Shown piece after piece: positions 33,745-47,690 of a DNA stretch of 64,000 bases (position 1 is the stretch's first letter; the number at the start of each line of letters is the position of its first letter). The DNA lies in NCBI RefSeq assembly GCF_905475395.1, contig NC_058341.1, forward strand, positions 68,455,501 through 68,519,500, read 5' to 3'. The notes beneath the pieces are model-generated. The model was not told the origin of the DNA and did no database searches. It saw nothing but the letters and a program-made list of their open reading frames with translations. The stretch is from Chrysoperla carnea. Taxonomy: Eukaryota; Arthropoda; Insecta; Neuroptera; Chrysopidae. A program made the translations under genes and the position numbers.

Positions 33745-34498
33745 AGACGAAGAAGTGAAGCACAAAAACTGCTCAAAGTGCGAAAAATTTGAGCAGTAAG
33801 TCTTATTTGAATGCGGTTTTCGGCATTCGATTCGTTAGAGCGTCAGAAAATTTTGTGACCTAGCCTAATTTATAAGAAATTAAAAATAATTAATATGCAT
33901 TTTATAATTGCATTTTAAATTGACCGTTAATATTAAATTCACAATTTGGTTAATATTGACGAAAATTATTTCAAACTTGTTACACGGGGGCTTGTGGGGG
34001 GTTTGTTTTGCGCTGAACACGAATATTGTGACAAAATTGGTCTCAGAGGTACCTGGAGCTCAGGGTAAACGGTTTCTCGTCGCCTGACGGTTTCTCGTCG
34101 TGTGGAGTTTTCCAGAAATTTGTAATATAATCGGTCCAAGCTCGTTACACGAGGGTTTTTGGGGTTGCTGAACAAGCATATTGTGACGAAATTGATCTCC
34201 AAGGTTCCCAGTGCAACGGTATCCGCGTCACCTCCTGAAGTTTCGATATTCGTGTTCAGCGACCCCAAAAACCCCCGTGGAACAAGTTTGAAATCATTTT
34301 CATCTCTATTAACCGAATTGTGAATTTAATATAAACGGTCAATTTAAAATGCATATTAATTATGCTAATTGTATAGTTTTAATTTCTTATAAATCAGACT
34401 AGGTCACAAAATACTAACGAATCGAATGCCGAAAACTGCATTCAAATCCGACTTAGTGCTCAAATTTTTCAAACTTGATTCCTTCGTTTCTTCGTCTA
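33745..34498. mobile_element. foldback element with about 240-bp inverted arms (754 bp)
   Basis: TAGACGAAGAAGTGAAG at 33745 pairs with CTTCGTTTCTTCGTCTA ending near 34498. Inside, AAATTTGAGCAGTAAGTC, GGCATTCGATTCGTTAG and ATTAATATGCATTTTA are mirrored. The central part is GC-richer with two TTACACG(A/G)GGG blocks. Frames inside are by-products. Confidence 0.8.
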
Positions 34499-34785
34499 AA
34501 AATATAAAGTCAAATTAATTGTAAATTAATAGTACAGGTAACAATATCTTAAAAGAAAATGTAATCAAAAGAATTGTCGTCTACAACAACATTATATCTT
34601 ATTACAATAAAACATCTAATTTAGCTTATTGACACAGAAAAACTTCCTACACTTAATTTATGTCAAGAGTTTGAACAAAATCGGATGATGTGTTGTTTTT
34701 TATGTTTATAAAATCTACCTCCCTCCTAAAAGATCAAACAGATTAGGCATGCAAAATAGGAGAACAAGTGAAATTTCAAAAATTT
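34499..34785. other. nothing recognised
   Basis: AT-rich spacer. Confidence 0.4.
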
Positions 34786-35000
34786 TAAAAACCTCCCATC
34801 AAATGCGGTTTTATCCTTGTAACTCTCTCCAAACTAAACCAATTTCTTTGAAAGCATAGCTTAGATAATTCTCGGTCAACTTACCTTTCAACCCAAAAAA
34901 AACGTAAATCGATTAATCCGTTTAGGAGCTACGGCGCCACAGACACAGATATACTCGTCGAACTAAGAACACCCCTCTTTTTGTGTCGAGGATTATGAAT
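34786..35000 (-). repeat. dispersed repeat family C, copy 2
   Basis: ACCTTTCAACCC, CGATTAATCCGTTTAGGAGC and ACACCCCTCTTTTTGTG are the complement of landmarks in the copy at 17100-17470. Confidence 0.6.
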
Positions 35001-36100
35001 GATAAAGTGTCTTACAAAAATTTTAGTTGGTGTTGTTTTGCACATTTTCATTTTTATACGACATTCTCTCATATAAATTGACTGAGATATATCACTTTTC
35101 ACAAAAGTGAAACTCTCTCGGTAAACTTTTCAAGTCACGCCATCTGAACCCTTTTGATGAATCGTTTTCTTCATTAAATGCATAGTTTTCATGCCTAACT
35201 GGTTGAGACCAAAGATATTAGTGACCCCTCTGTGGTGGAGGGTGCACGTCTTTCTTGTGTACAGACAGTTTTTTATAAACAAACCAGACAACACGTTCCA
35301 CATAGTTTAATTAATACTTGACACAGTTAAATTAAAACTGACGTGTAAAAAGAAATTCTAAAGAATTTACTTTTTACTATCATCCAATTTCAATTTTAAA
35401 ATCGTTGTTATACCTCAGACTGCAGAGAATTTTTTTCTGTATTAAATTACAGGAGTAATTTTTTTATTTAAATAGGTTCAGTATTACGTACGGAATGGAA
35501 TGTAAATGCACAAAATTCTTACAAAAATAGGTGGCGGGAGTGCCTCCATTTTAAGGAAACCCGTTTTATGTTATATCTCCTTAACGGTGCACTTTAGACC
35601 AAAAATGGTAATAACTTTTATTGTAGTCCTTTTCTGTAGGACAATTTTTTTGAAATCAGTAACTGTTTATGGACTAGTACAACGGTGACGATTGGCTTAT
35701 TGACTATATGACCGATATCTCTTCTAATATTTGTTTAAACAAGAAATTGATATCAACTTACCTTTTAAATCTAGAAATTTCCTAAAATTTTTACTTTTTT
35801 AAAGTTTTTTTCTAAAATTAATATTTATGAAGTTATCACTCGTTCAATATTGAATTACAGCCACAGATAATTGAGAATTTTTTCTTGCACTAATTCATAG
35901 GAGTTATTTTTTTCTAAAAATAGGTTATTTATCACGTACTGAATGTAAATAAACAAACTCCTTACAAATTTGGAAGGGGAAAGTACCGCCATTTTGAGCA
36001 AGAACCGTTACGGCCTATAGCCCCGTAACGGTGTGCTTTAAGCCTAAAATGGTTATAATCTTTTTTGCAAGTAATTAACTTTCCTATCTTTTTAGTTAAT
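35001..36100 (+). repeat. two tandem units of family R
   Basis: Units at about 35405-35650 and 35860-36080 share AGAGAATTTTTT, AATAGGTT, AATGTAAAT, CGCCATTTTGAG or its variant, and GGTGCACTTTAGACC. A third unit is at 27295-27475. No coding sequence. Confidence 0.6.
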
Positions 36101-37729
36101 TTTTTTTTATCTTCAAAATATTTGAAGGGTTGGGGGCTGCTTTTGTAGGTAGGAAGGCAAATTATTTGTTGCCTTATATATATATTATATATAATTCTTA
36201 TGTGCGTCTATGTTATGATGGAATTTTATGTGTGTGTGTGTGTAGAAGTGGATTCTAGAATGGTTTAGATTCAAAATTTGTTCCAGTTTTCTATAAAATT
36301 AGGGGGCCGCACCAGAAAATTAAACAAGAACATGAACATGAACATGAAATTGTGAACAAGAGAGGACAGGGGAAGTGAAGGCTATAGCGTGGTAATCTGA
36401 TCAGCAGCATCGCGTAGCCGGGCAGCTAGTAATATATAAGATAACGTTATGGTATTGCTGTGTTAATTTTTATTTTGTTTGTTTCACGTTTACGATAATA
36501 GGCAAGATAAATTTATACTTTAAATTATGAAGCCGTCTTGATAGCACAAATCATATAAATCAAATTTCAGACTATGTCTATTTTGCTTTGAAACGAGTGA
36601 TCTTTTAAGAAATTTCAACCTACGCCTGGCTTGTGGTAAATTTTCTTTCGTTGAATACTCCTTACAGATGTTCACACCGAAGAGACCCCATTCAGTATAC
36701 AGAGGTAAAAACATATGGGGCATAGCTCAAACCAAATGCCATCTCTTTATTCTGCACATACACAATGATGGAAACGAATTTTTTATGCGCATTAGATAAT
36801 AAAAGTTTTTAACAAAATCGTAATAAACTCTTCACAGTGTATGTGTTTGTGAAATTTTTATTACTTTACATCGTCAAGGAACAGAAGCTGTGGTGGATAT
36901 GTTATTGGTGCATCATATCAATAACTTCCTGATTCAGTAAACTATACTGTCCAGTGACTCGTATGAAATACAGAGTGCTTAAAAAATAGTAAACAACAGG
37001 AAAACGGCGAATAGGGGCTGGAATAGACTCTTTTCATGAAAATTTGAAATGCTTTTTGTTAATTTTTTATGAAAATACAGGTCGAAAAGATACTGTAACT
37101 CGAAAATTACGCTTTTTTAGCAATAAAAACAATATGAAAAAAATTGGTTAAAAAATCACGATATTTATAATAATTTAAATCGATTTTTATTGGCTGCTGA
37201 CCTGTGATGTCAATTAGTAAATATTACAGATTTTCAAACTCTGTTTTGACATAGTTTGCATTTTTGTTTATTGAATAACTCTTTTATTTTCAACTTTATA
37301 CGAAAAATGGTTAACACCAAAGTTATTTAAAAATTTCCTACAATTTTAGTCCTTATCAATATTTTCTTAGGATCGATTTTTTTTTCAGACATAGTGCCAG
37401 AACGAGTCACCACGGACCTTCCTTAGAAGTTCTTCAAACATGGAAGACAAAAAGAAGTTTTAAGATCCGAAAGTCGAACATTTTATTGCACCTTTCATCT
37501 AGTATACTTGTTCAGTTTTCGTTCTTTACCATAAAATCAAAACAATTCGGCAAATATTAACTTACAGAAATAATACTCATTATAGAAAATTTGTTCATTA
37601 TTATTAATATTACTGGCTGCGCGTTTGCCACCATCCCACCATGAGATTGTGTTATGAATTGTCTTAAAGCTTCACTATCACACAGTGCAGCCTCCATTGA
37701 TATAGTTTCGTCTTTGTGAAATATTAAGG
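36101..37729. other. no supportable gene
   Basis: Short TATATA and TGTG microsatellites near 36175-36245; AACATGAACATGAACATGAA at about 36329-36348. Frame 36520-36723 (-) is unrecognised. Confidence 0.4.
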
Positions 37730-38190
37730 ACTAGCTGGGAACTACCCACTTTGCTGGGCAACATCCCCACTTGCACCCCTCCCTCCACATTTCCTTGCGT
37801 TGGATAACAGTTTTGTAATGTACACGTCATTCTCTTTTATTTGATACCCCACTTAGGTATATTTGTAAATATTCGATATTTCCTTCCCACTTTCTCGCTA
37901 CACCTTTCTACCCTCCGAAGGTTAAAAAAATTTCTAAATGTAATTTAAAACATTCTGACCAAGTTTTGAACTATTAAAAGCCATAATTGAAAAATATGAA
38001 TTTTTTATTCATGAACACCCCGCAACCCCCCTTGTGGGTGGAATTTCGTGAAATCCGTTCTTAGCTGACCTCTACTTGGCAAAAGGAATATTCCTGCCAA
38101 ATTTCAAGTCTCTAGGTCTTATAGTTCCAGAGATATCGTGATGAGTGACTATCTATATCTATAGAAAGTCTCCTATATATTTATAGATTA
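37730..38190 (+). repeat. retroposon-like remnant related to family E
   Basis: ACTAGCTGGGAACTACCCAC and TTTGCTGGGCAAC resemble the beginning of family E and similar strings at 49725 and 55745. Downstream it decays into unique sequence. Confidence 0.4.
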
Positions 38191-39840
38191 GGGGTATCTA
38201 ATAACTATTTTTCCTCATTATCTTTATAAGGTTTTTCGAGTTCTCTTCTTAACTAACAGCAATGAATGTTTAATGGAAAAATTAAAAATTCACCTTTACT
38301 AGGCGTTGAGATTGGCCCTATCAATTTAGCACCTACGTTGCGAAATATTTTACTTTAAAGTGATTGTCTTGCCTTACATGAGGCAATGGTCAATGAAATA
38401 TAAGAAACATAATAAAAGTTTTGTGATAAATACTCTGTGCTATAAAAGTATATAATTCGATTTTGGAAATACTCTGTGCTATTAAAATTTTTGTTTTATA
38501 TGAAAAAAAAATTTCTACACACTGTTGCTTGCAAGCTATAACTCTAACAGAAAAAAGAAAAACGGCTTTTTATAGAAAATTTGCGAACCTACAATTTTTA
38601 TAAAAACTCTCATTGACCTTAGAGTTAGAGGTAGCAAGATAATCAGGAAAAGTTTTTCGATACCTTTAACCGTCAATATTTCGCGTTGCCGAAGCCATAT
38701 CGATGGAAATTATTTACCAATTTATTAAAATAACTAAATGAAGTCATTTTCAAAAAATTTGTAAGTTGGGAATTTTTTAAGAGTTCTAATCTAAGATAAG
38801 TGTGTTATTAAGAATTTTAAAAAACTGTGTCTTGGAAGGTTGCTGCCGTCAAGGATTTTTCACAAGGGACATAAACTACTTTTTGGAAAAGTATAATAAA
38901 CCTTAAAAAGCTTTTACTCAAACAAAAAAAACTATACTAAATACTCGTATGTTCAGACATCATCGGTGTAGCCGGGAGCTTTTATTAAAAGCATATGGGT
39001 CACTATTCCCCCCACTATTTTGGTTGTAATATTCATTTGTCAACACTCTCAACATTGTCAAAAAATTTTGAAAAAAAACTAAAGAATAGTTTTAGCCAAA
39101 AACTCTCAAAACTTTTATTTTTTGTCCTACCTGAAGATGGACGAAGAACCGCTCGGTCACATAAAGTAAAAATTTTATGTTGCATACATATTTGAAAACA
39201 TTTTTTTCTATTTTAATTCCGCATTGCGGACATCTTTCTATCAGAAATTTAAAAAACAAACGAATATCTACCTATAGTATGAATAGATCGTGAAATTTTT
39301 TTCTGCTACCTATTGCTTATTCATAGTTTGTGACTTGCGTTGGTGATTCGTGTAAAAAAAATATATACACACATTGTTTTTTAAGATACGTATGTTTAAC
39401 ATAAATACAATATTATTCTGCATAGATTTGAAATCTATATATAGTTTTATTTTACTGATGATGCATGCATAGCGAAGAAAATACCAATGTATAATAATTT
39501 ATCAGAAACCTCTGGGGTGATTCTACAAAAATTTCTTATTCTTTACATGTTTAGTTCATAGAAATTTTTACATTTAGACCTATCAAAAAATTTTAGTTGC
39601 ATGCTACAAAAATTTAAAAACAAAAATTTACACAATCGGGAACTTTGTTATTTGAGCTAAAAAAAAAAAAAAAAAAAAAAAACACAATAATCCACCAACG
39701 AATTAAATATTACCATCTTTTTATCATAAATGATATTTCATTTAAAAATTATGAATCAAAATATTGTGAATATTTGAATTAATAAATTTGTAAAGAACTG
39801 GTAGTATTATTATATGGTAAAAAGTGGAAACTAAATAAAT
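38191..39840. other. no supportable gene; poly(A) at 39659-39682
   Basis: Contains ATACTCTGTGCTAT twice (about 38430-38480) and a 24-nt A run. Nothing else recognised. Confidence 0.4.
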
Positions 39841-40145
39841 GACAAGCCGTGGATAGAGTCTAGTGTGACTCTTGAGGTCCACACGAAGAACTTCTCGATC
39901 GAATGCTATGAAATATTTTTCAGATCATATCGATATCATTCTTTGTTCGCGCCATATCGGCCAGGAAAAAATTTAAGAATAAGCTCACCAGGCTTGAAGC
40001 GGAACGAATGTATGAAATTCTGTTCGAATTATACTGCTTTTATTACGTATCGATCGACACCTCAACGAAGTCGATATCATTTTGTGTTCGCGTGATATCC
40101 GTCAAGATAAAAGATAAGAAAAAGTTCACCCGACTCGAAAAATGT
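39841..40145 (+). repeat. imperfect duplication with TTCGCG...ATATC blocks
   Basis: GATATCATTCTTTGTTCGCG and GATATCATTTTGTGTTCGCG occur about 145 bp apart, each preceded by CGATCGA. The frame 39865-40095 spans the duplication and is probably not a gene. Confidence 0.5.
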
Positions 40146-40165
40146 CTACATACGTAGGTACGTTA

Positions 40166-40167
<2 letters not shown>

Positions 40168-40250
<83 letters not shown>
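40168..40250. repeat. (AC)n microsatellite
   Basis: About 41 uninterrupted AC dinucleotides. Confidence 0.97.
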
Positions 40251-40254
<4 letters not shown>

Positions 40255-40900
40255 TTTTTTCTCCAAATTAGTGTTAAGGCCTTATCCCAATTATGAAACG
40301 TAAAGATATGTTGAAAATTTTGATATCGCAATTTAGACCCATTGCAATAACTTCCTACAGTGGGAAGTTAAAAAGGCTAAAATAAAGAAAGCACTTTAGT
40401 ACAATATAAAGAATAGTTAAAAACAGATTTAGAAAATAACAGATCCGGAAAAATTGACCGAAAAATATAAGCAAGGGCTAAAAACCCAACCAACTGATCT
40501 ATAATCGATAAAATCAACCCTACTAGCTCTTATTTACAAAAATATTCAAAATACTCCGGAAAGATTATTCTTACATTTACACTATTGATACTATTACCTC
40601 CATACTTCAAAGTAAAACAATAAAATTGAAATGTCTTTCAAAACGATTTCATTACAATATAACTTTGAAATTTGAACTTTGGTTATTTGAACTTGTAAGT
40701 TTGAAGTTATGTAATTTGAACCTTGTACATACAACTTTTACTACTTGAACCTCAAATAATTAGAAGATATAGATGGGTATCGTAGGTCACTATCTTGACC
40801 TCATTAAAATTATGGTGAACATTGGTGCCAGAAAACTGGTGCCAGTCAATGTAATTAAAAATTGTGCTGATGTTCTCCACTTAGGGAAATTATAAAAAGA
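40251..40900. other. nothing recognised
   Basis: AT-rich. ACTTGAA/TTTGAA strings recur at 40660-40760. Confidence 0.4.
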
Positions 40901-41980
40901 AGTTTCGAAATAGGAGTATTCTCAGCTCAGTGGAAAAAGGAAATTATAGTTCCACTCTACAAGATAAATAATAGTAAAATATTAACTAACTATCGACCAA
41001 TCTCATTACTCTCCAAATTTTCTAAAATTGTAGAAATGGCTAGAAGATTATCAAATTATCTAAAATCTTATTAAATCATATTCAAAGTGTCCAGCTATGT
41101 TGGCTACATAAATATGGAAAACTTTTTTATTATAAGAGTTACGAAAAGAATTTATTCTTTATAAAATCTTTGCTTTCAAAAATATTAATATTTAGCTATT
41201 CACTTTTGACATCGAATATACTGGATGTTAACAAATTGAGAAAGTTCGATAGAAATATTAATGATTGGTTAGAAATAAAGACCATTTAGAACAGATAATA
41301 AGGGAAACTGTTCAAGAAATCACCGAGATATGTAGGAGTGTATTTAAACAATTTTGTTACATGTATGGAAAGCGAAGGTGGATAAATGTTTCAAAATTAG
41401 CAAATGAACATTTTAAGTATGATGACTGGTTAATTTGCATAACAGATAACGTGTTTTATAGGTAGGATTTGCAAAATTTAATTTAAAATTGAAGTGGCCT
41501 AAACATTTCCTTCGTTAACAATTCATTCTTAAACAGTTATTTTCAGTTCGTTTCTGCCTCGACGTATCCACTTTCGTGTAACATACATTTAATTGTTCTT
41601 TTAAAAAATTGTTTAAACGCACTCCTACATATCACTTGATTTCCTTTGACCACCACAAAGACATTTTACTTTAAATTCTAGACAATTATGGCATAAGGTT
41701 TAACGCGCCCAAACTCTTTGAATCATACTTAACTAACAGAGAGCAATGTGCCAAATTAATCAACATGGCCAAGTTTCATACATATATATTTCAGAATAGA
41801 AAAAAAACTATAAACACCTCAGGGCAGCATTTTAGGTCCCATATTGTTTGTTCTGTTTATTAACGATATGCCCTCTGCAGTATAACATTAAACACTTTTG
41901 TTTGATGATGACACTGCGGTTCTGTGCGAGATTGAAAATGAGACGTTACTCTCTCAAGAATTTTCAAACACTGTCTAAAC
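40901..41980 (+). pseudogene. LINE (jockey/CR1-like) reverse-transcriptase remnant
   Basis: Three pieces in the right order: a WKKEIIVPLYK...NYRPISLLS block (40901-41074), NYGIRF...LFESYLTNREQ (41684-41755), and LGPILFVLFINDMPSA followed by LFDDDTAVLCE (41823-41930). The last is the catalytic region, which has D-D where F-A-D-D is usual, preceded by an extra substitution. The pieces lie in different frames with stops between, so it is dead. Clade is uncertain. Confidence 0.85.
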
Positions 41981-43567
41981 CTATTAAGTCTAAAAAAAGC
42001 TTACGGATTAGCATTTTCCTCCAGAAATTTGTGGAGAATCAGGCCTGTGTGGCGGTTTTCCCGATCGAAAGAGTTGCTCTGAACATTTTATTTACTGAGG
42101 GAAATCAGAGATGGACTGCATCGGACTAGAGAAAAGAGGAAATGTTGTTTCACAACACACAAGAATAAAACTCTACAGTGTGGGACAATTAATCATCCCA
42201 TATAGAGATACCTTGAACGCGGTAAATGAACATAGGCTAATTTTCCTTCTGAAAACCAACTCTTCAAAGAGTAATCTAAGGTGAAAGGATGGAAATGATT
42301 TTTTTAGTACATAAACTATATGGCAAAGACCAAGGTCAAATTCCGAATTCAAAACAAAGACTTCGAGAGGAATATTCAGGCTGAAGGACTAGATGAGAAG
42401 CGTGAAAGTGCTCAGAAAGCAAGGATATGGTGTGGTATATACAGATTCATAGAATCGAGGACAGAGGGCTCGGCGCTCTTAAAATTGTTTTTGCATAGAT
42501 TTGAAATCGTCCAACGTAGCGAGTGGGTTGCGGCAAAACTATGTTGAATATTTATTAAGGGAAAACGGAAGGTTACAACACATTGTTTAAGAAAGAGGTG
42601 TTTCATGACTCCCAATACTGTTTGGACCTAGCCGTCGGAAGAAGGCAAATAGGGCCATCAACAGGCTCGTAACCAATAATATCAATGAAAATTCCGAGAA
42701 AAACTCCTTAACCCGATAGTTTGTAATTTTTCGTTGATGATTCGCTTTAGTTAAATACTTTATTTTTAACAGATTACAAAACTTTATTGTTTTTAATTTT
42801 TTAGAATAATAACTTTCAAAATAAACTACAATTGTGACAAGTATGAATAAAACATTTACATAAATCATATGTTTGATTCGATAGTTCTATTAGGTACCGT
42901 ATTTGTATAATTTCTTTTGATTTCTGTTTTGTTTGACCTCGATAATAAATTTGAAACAAGAAAATGTTATTTTACAGAACCAAATAAAATATATATGTCA
43001 TTCTTTCACCCTCCTTCTATAATGATTGTATACTACTCCTATTTATAAAAACCAACAAGTTTTAAATAAAATGAATTTCTTCGAATAAAATTTTAATAGC
43101 TTCATAAATTAGGATTTGATTTATAATAAATTTCAAAAAATAAATCTCAATTTTATGTTTATTTGTTTATTGTAAGCAAATTTTAATAATTTAAATTAAA
43201 AGGGCCCTTTAAAACAAAAGATTGGAGTCTGTAAATTAATTCATTAGTGTTAAATAGATGATTTTTTAATATGCCCTCATTAAGCCATTAAAATCGGGCA
43301 CAATTTCCATTAATTGTGTGGTACAAACTAATTTTTATCATGGTTGAATAGAGAATTTTATGGTCATTTAAATGATATATGAGAAGGTGAAGGGATGAAA
43401 CCTAAAATTCTCTGGGTACCATTTTTAAACTTCCCCATAAGTCGACGATATCGACGATATCTAAATCGACGTGTTTTCACTCAAAACAATTCAAGAGTTA
43501 TTAAGGGTGGATACTTTTGAAATGATCACACTGTAGGTTAAACGAAAGAATTTGACATTTACATGTT
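41981..43567. other. no supportable gene
   Basis: Possible further decay of the LINE to about 42200. A 75-codon frame at 42320-42547 (+) with a basic, helical-looking product is unrecognised. 42600-43560 is AT-rich with nothing seen. Confidence 0.4.
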
Positions 43568-44040
43568 ACTAGCTTGATACCCGCAAGCTTTACTGGTCTT
43601 AAAAGTAAAACCACCACTTTATAGCCCCCATCTCCCTTGATCTCATTTATCCGCCTTCCATAACACTCGAAGGGATTGTTTTACACAGCAAAAATATATA
43701 CAGTTTTCAATTTTTAAAAGTGTAAAATAGCCATAATTAATTCAGTATATCAGAAAAGATGAACATGAATTGTTTGACATTTACTATTTTTAATTTTTAT
43801 AGAAATATTTAATTTATGGTTCAAAATGATGACCATAGATGGAGGAGTATAACGCCAGATTAAATTGAATTAAATACTTTTTTTTTTTTAAATATATCTT
43901 TCTAAATTATTGCTCATGTGTTATTATGATGTATGAGCTATGTTATTGTTCAGTTTCATTCAAATCCATTCATTCGTTTTTACCCTAAAGCGTAACAAAC
44001 AAAAAACAAATATCCTTACTTTCACATTTATAATATAATA
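43568..44040 (+). mobile_element. family E element, copy 2
   Basis: Runs ACTAGCTTGATACCCGC to CTTACTTTCACATTTATAA and matches 27998-29125 without the family F insert, which shows that insert is secondary. Confidence 0.7.
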
Positions 44041-45156
44041 ATATAATTATATAATATAATAGGGATAGGGATGATCTATATAAATTTCATCCCCTGTTTC
44101 ACCCTCTTCAAGTTTTATTATAGAGTCCAAAAGTAGCTAAGGGCTTTGCCAACGTTACACCTGTTTATATAGAGAAGCAATGAGCATGAGCCTTTTAGCC
44201 CAATAGAAATAAATATAGTATTTCTGCTGTAACGAATAGGAAATTTTATGTTTATTTTATAGGAACTTTTATGTTTATTTTGCGTCTCTTAATACGTGCC
44301 TAAAATATTTACTTTTCCTCCTGAAATATCCTGCATACAGAAATTGTGCTGCGTTATCTATTATCTAAACTAAGTTATCGATGTTGGTTTCACGCACAGT
44401 ACCCTGTCGAGCGTTGTGCACTATCATTTGGGACATTCGGTACATTCTATTTTTTTGTATATCCTATTTTATAACATAAATCACGTATTGTCTCCAATAT
44501 CAAAGAGATTGAATAAACTGAGAATGTACCTTTGTTTAATTTATATGTTTTAACTGATACCATATCTTATTACAATCGATGAGATAATTTTGTGTCAACA
44601 CAAAATTCAAAATCTAGCATCATTCTACTACAATTTCAAATGTGCATCAAACTCACTTGAAGAAGACGTAATGAAATAGTTGAAAAATATCGTTTGAAGT
44701 TAATTGAGTGAACACTGTAAAACACAATTTATGTTATAACAAAACAAAATCAACAAATATATATTTTTTTTAAACTCGTGATCAACCTGGCGTTAAATTC
44801 TTAGTCGTTTAAGTTTTCCTTTAAACTGCTCTTTTTGATGGAAGTTTACTAAATAAACCCACCTTGTGCATAAAGAAAAACTGTTTGAACTTTTTTAGTT
44901 TCCTAAATGCAGTCTTTGCTTGCACTATCCTCGATTTTATTTCAACACTATAAGTAGTCCTGCTATTCTTGTGAAAGGGTTTCCCCAGGTCTCCAAATTC
45001 ACGTTTTAGTTATAGACCATTGCACTCTATTTTAATATTTTTATCCCTTTTTTGCGTGTATTAATGATAGGGAGTTGAAAATCTGCAAAAAGCTTCTACT
45101 ACTGATTTTGTGAAAGATTCTCGAAAAACCAAAAAGTTTTTGCAAAATTCATTTTT
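44041..45156. other. nothing recognised
   Basis: AT-rich spacer without a notable frame. Confidence 0.4.
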
Positions 45157-45840
45157 GACAAGTGAAAACAAACAATTGACTGAGTTAATTGTTGAAATAC
45201 CATGTATAGGCAGTGTTGATAACTCTGTCACATTTCACATACATACATATCTGACATATTTAACTGATATTCTCATATAATGCGCAAGTGTTGATGCGCA
45301 ATCGTTTGTTTTTTTTGACGTCATGTAAATAACAAAAGATATGCACTTTGATATTCCTATATTAATACATACTATAAAATTTGTACCTAATTAACGCCCT
45401 CGTGGGTAAACAGTGATGTTTACAAAAAAATGTTTCAAACAAAAGTTGTTTATTTTTTTGTAAGGAACATTTTTTACATTTAAACTTTTATTCTATCTCT
45501 AACGGTTTACAAGATGGGTACTACGGACCCATGACCCAATTGACCCATGTTGCTCATTTACGAACTTGACCTCACTTTTTACGTCCTAAGCACGCTGTAA
45601 AAATTTCAGCTTTATATCTCTTTTCGTTTTTGAGTAATCGTGACCACAGACGGACGGCCGGACGGCCGGACGGACGGACGGACGGACGGACAACCGGAAA
45701 TGGATTAATTAGGTGATTTTATGAACACCTATACCAATTTTTTTTTTGTAGCATCAATATTTTTAGACGTTACAAACTTGGGACTAAACTTATAATACTA
45801 TGTATATTTCATATATACATGGTATAAAAATCAAAGCAAA
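45157..45840 (-). mobile_element. family A copy on the minus strand
   Basis: Begins AGTGAAAACAAACAATTGAC and ends ATATATACATGGTATAAAAA. The tetranucleotide tract is here a GGACGGCCGGACGG block at 45647-45690. Confidence 0.75.
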
Positions 45841-46000
45841 TGGTTTTGTTGTTTTTTCTTTTTTTAACTTAAAAATAATGCAAACACTGACATTTAACAC
45901 TTTTAAAGATGAATAGAATTGATTCGAACCTAGACCTTTTGAATTCGTGCTAACCTCCTTAGCCAATTCTACGATACGAGCTCTAGGAACAGAGTGTAAT
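45841..46000 (-). mobile_element. tRNA-like SINE fragment, type 3
   Basis: On the minus strand, TAGAATTGGCTAAGGAGGTT resembles an A-box region and GGTTCGAATCAATTC a B box, with about 35 nt between. There is no cloverleaf-quality pairing, so it is a SINE head rather than a working tRNA gene. Confidence 0.5.
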
Positions 46001-47369
46001 TTTTTTTACTCACCAAATTATTTTTAATTTTGTTTATTAGTCACAATAACTCATTTATTTACTGTTTGTATTTTTCTTTACTATACTTATATATTCCGAC
46101 ATTTTTTATTTGCTGCCAAAGTCTTTAAGATTATAGTTGAGGTTTTTATTATGGCAAAATGCCGTATACTATACATCGGCAAATAACTTGTCGCGTTAAT
46201 CTTTTAATGACAGAGATTTGAAAAAAATTCAATACTGGTGCAATCATCAAGCTGCAAAGCTGCTTATAAACGGTGGGTTTACTATTTGCAGTCACCTGAA
46301 AAGTGTATTTTTATAAATAATTCGAAAAGGATAAGTTAAATTAGAATTAAACTCATTTCAGGGTCGTTATTATAAAATATGAAACCCAAGTTTATAAAAA
46401 CTAAATGACTGTAATGTACAATTTATTGTTAAACAGCGGCATGTTAGCCATAATATCTGTCAATTACAAGTATGTATAATGCAATTGCAAGTATGACAAT
46501 GCATGCCACGCTTCCTAACATTTATTTAGCCATTAAAATTAATTATTTACCTTTTTTAAATTCATTTTGTTATAAAAGTGTATTTTTTGTTTAGCAAAAA
46601 TCCTGTTCGTTATAGTTGAACAATTTTTTTGTTTACAAAAAACTAAAAAAACTAAAACAAAATGTTATTTACAATACAGTATTCATATATATCAGAGCAT
46701 TATTAACGTACGTATGTGAAATTTTCACAACGAGTGCGTTGCACGAGTTGGGCAATCGCAGAAGTTTGTTAATAATGCGTTTTCACACGTATATCGTACA
46801 AAATTTTATTTACGCTTCTTTAGTTAAGATTTTGACAAAAATTTGCTTAATTTGATTGGTTGATTGCAGCAATAAACCATTTATTCCACTCGAATTCAGC
46901 AGCATAGGTAGTTCTTACCTCACGGGCATAGATCAAATTATAAACAATTCTTATAGTATAGTATACATAGTAATTTATTTGTCTTAATGAAGAAAAAAAC
47001 AGTAACAATAAGAAATAGTAGTAAAATTTGTAATTGATAAAAATAAACAAGTTAACGGTTAAAGCAGTAATAACAAAGACAACATTTCACGCTGCAGGTT
47101 AGCAGGTTAGCATGGGACCGAAACAGGACATGTTGTAAAAGTTACTTATTAATATGAATTAGCTTAGTAGGTATTTATTTAGATAGAACTCTTGTATATT
47201 CGAAAAAACAGGATTATAAAATGGACAAGATTTTTTACACTTTGTAAATTGCAAATTGAATAATGTACATCGGTCTTTCAGGAATACGTAGTACCCGCAA
47301 TATAGAACTTGAAGTTTCTTATATTAGTAGTTCTAGCTGGAAACAGCACTATAGCATTTTATAACCTAT
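46001..47369. other. no supportable gene
   Basis: Nothing recognised; short frames on both strands at 46616-47050 overlap and are unlike known proteins. Confidence 0.4.
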
Positions 47370-47690
47370 GTATATAATATATATATATCAAATATATATC
47401 AAAAGTATAATAAGTTTAGTCCAAAGTTTGTAAAGATTAAAAATATTGATGCTACGAACAGAATTTGGGAATAGGTCAAGGTCTTGAGTCCGTGGGATCC
47501 ATCGTCAAATTTAAATGTAAAATGTAAAAAATATTCCTTATAAAAAATAAACAACATTTGTCTGAAACATTTTTTTCGTAAACATCAATGTTTATTTGTG
47601 GGGGTGCTTTGGTTAGGATATTATATATAGTATATATTATATGGGAATATCAGTTTTGTGTATGGTAACACTCATATGTATCAAAGCGTA
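47370..47690 (+). repeat. family A, partial copy
   Basis: TAAGTTTAGTCCAAAGTTTG, GGTCTTGAGTCCGTGG and CATCAATGTTTATTTG; lacks the tetranucleotide tract. Confidence 0.65.

Noticed and set aside
33966..34268. 100-codon frame inside the foldback
   Set aside because: Lies across the centre and arm of an inverted repeat.
40146..40331. Cys-Val repeat protein
   Set aside because: Translation of the AC microsatellite.
42320..42547. 75-codon frame (+) as part of the LINE
   Set aside because: Its product does not resemble a reverse-transcriptase or endonuclease segment and it is too far from the last motif to be linked.
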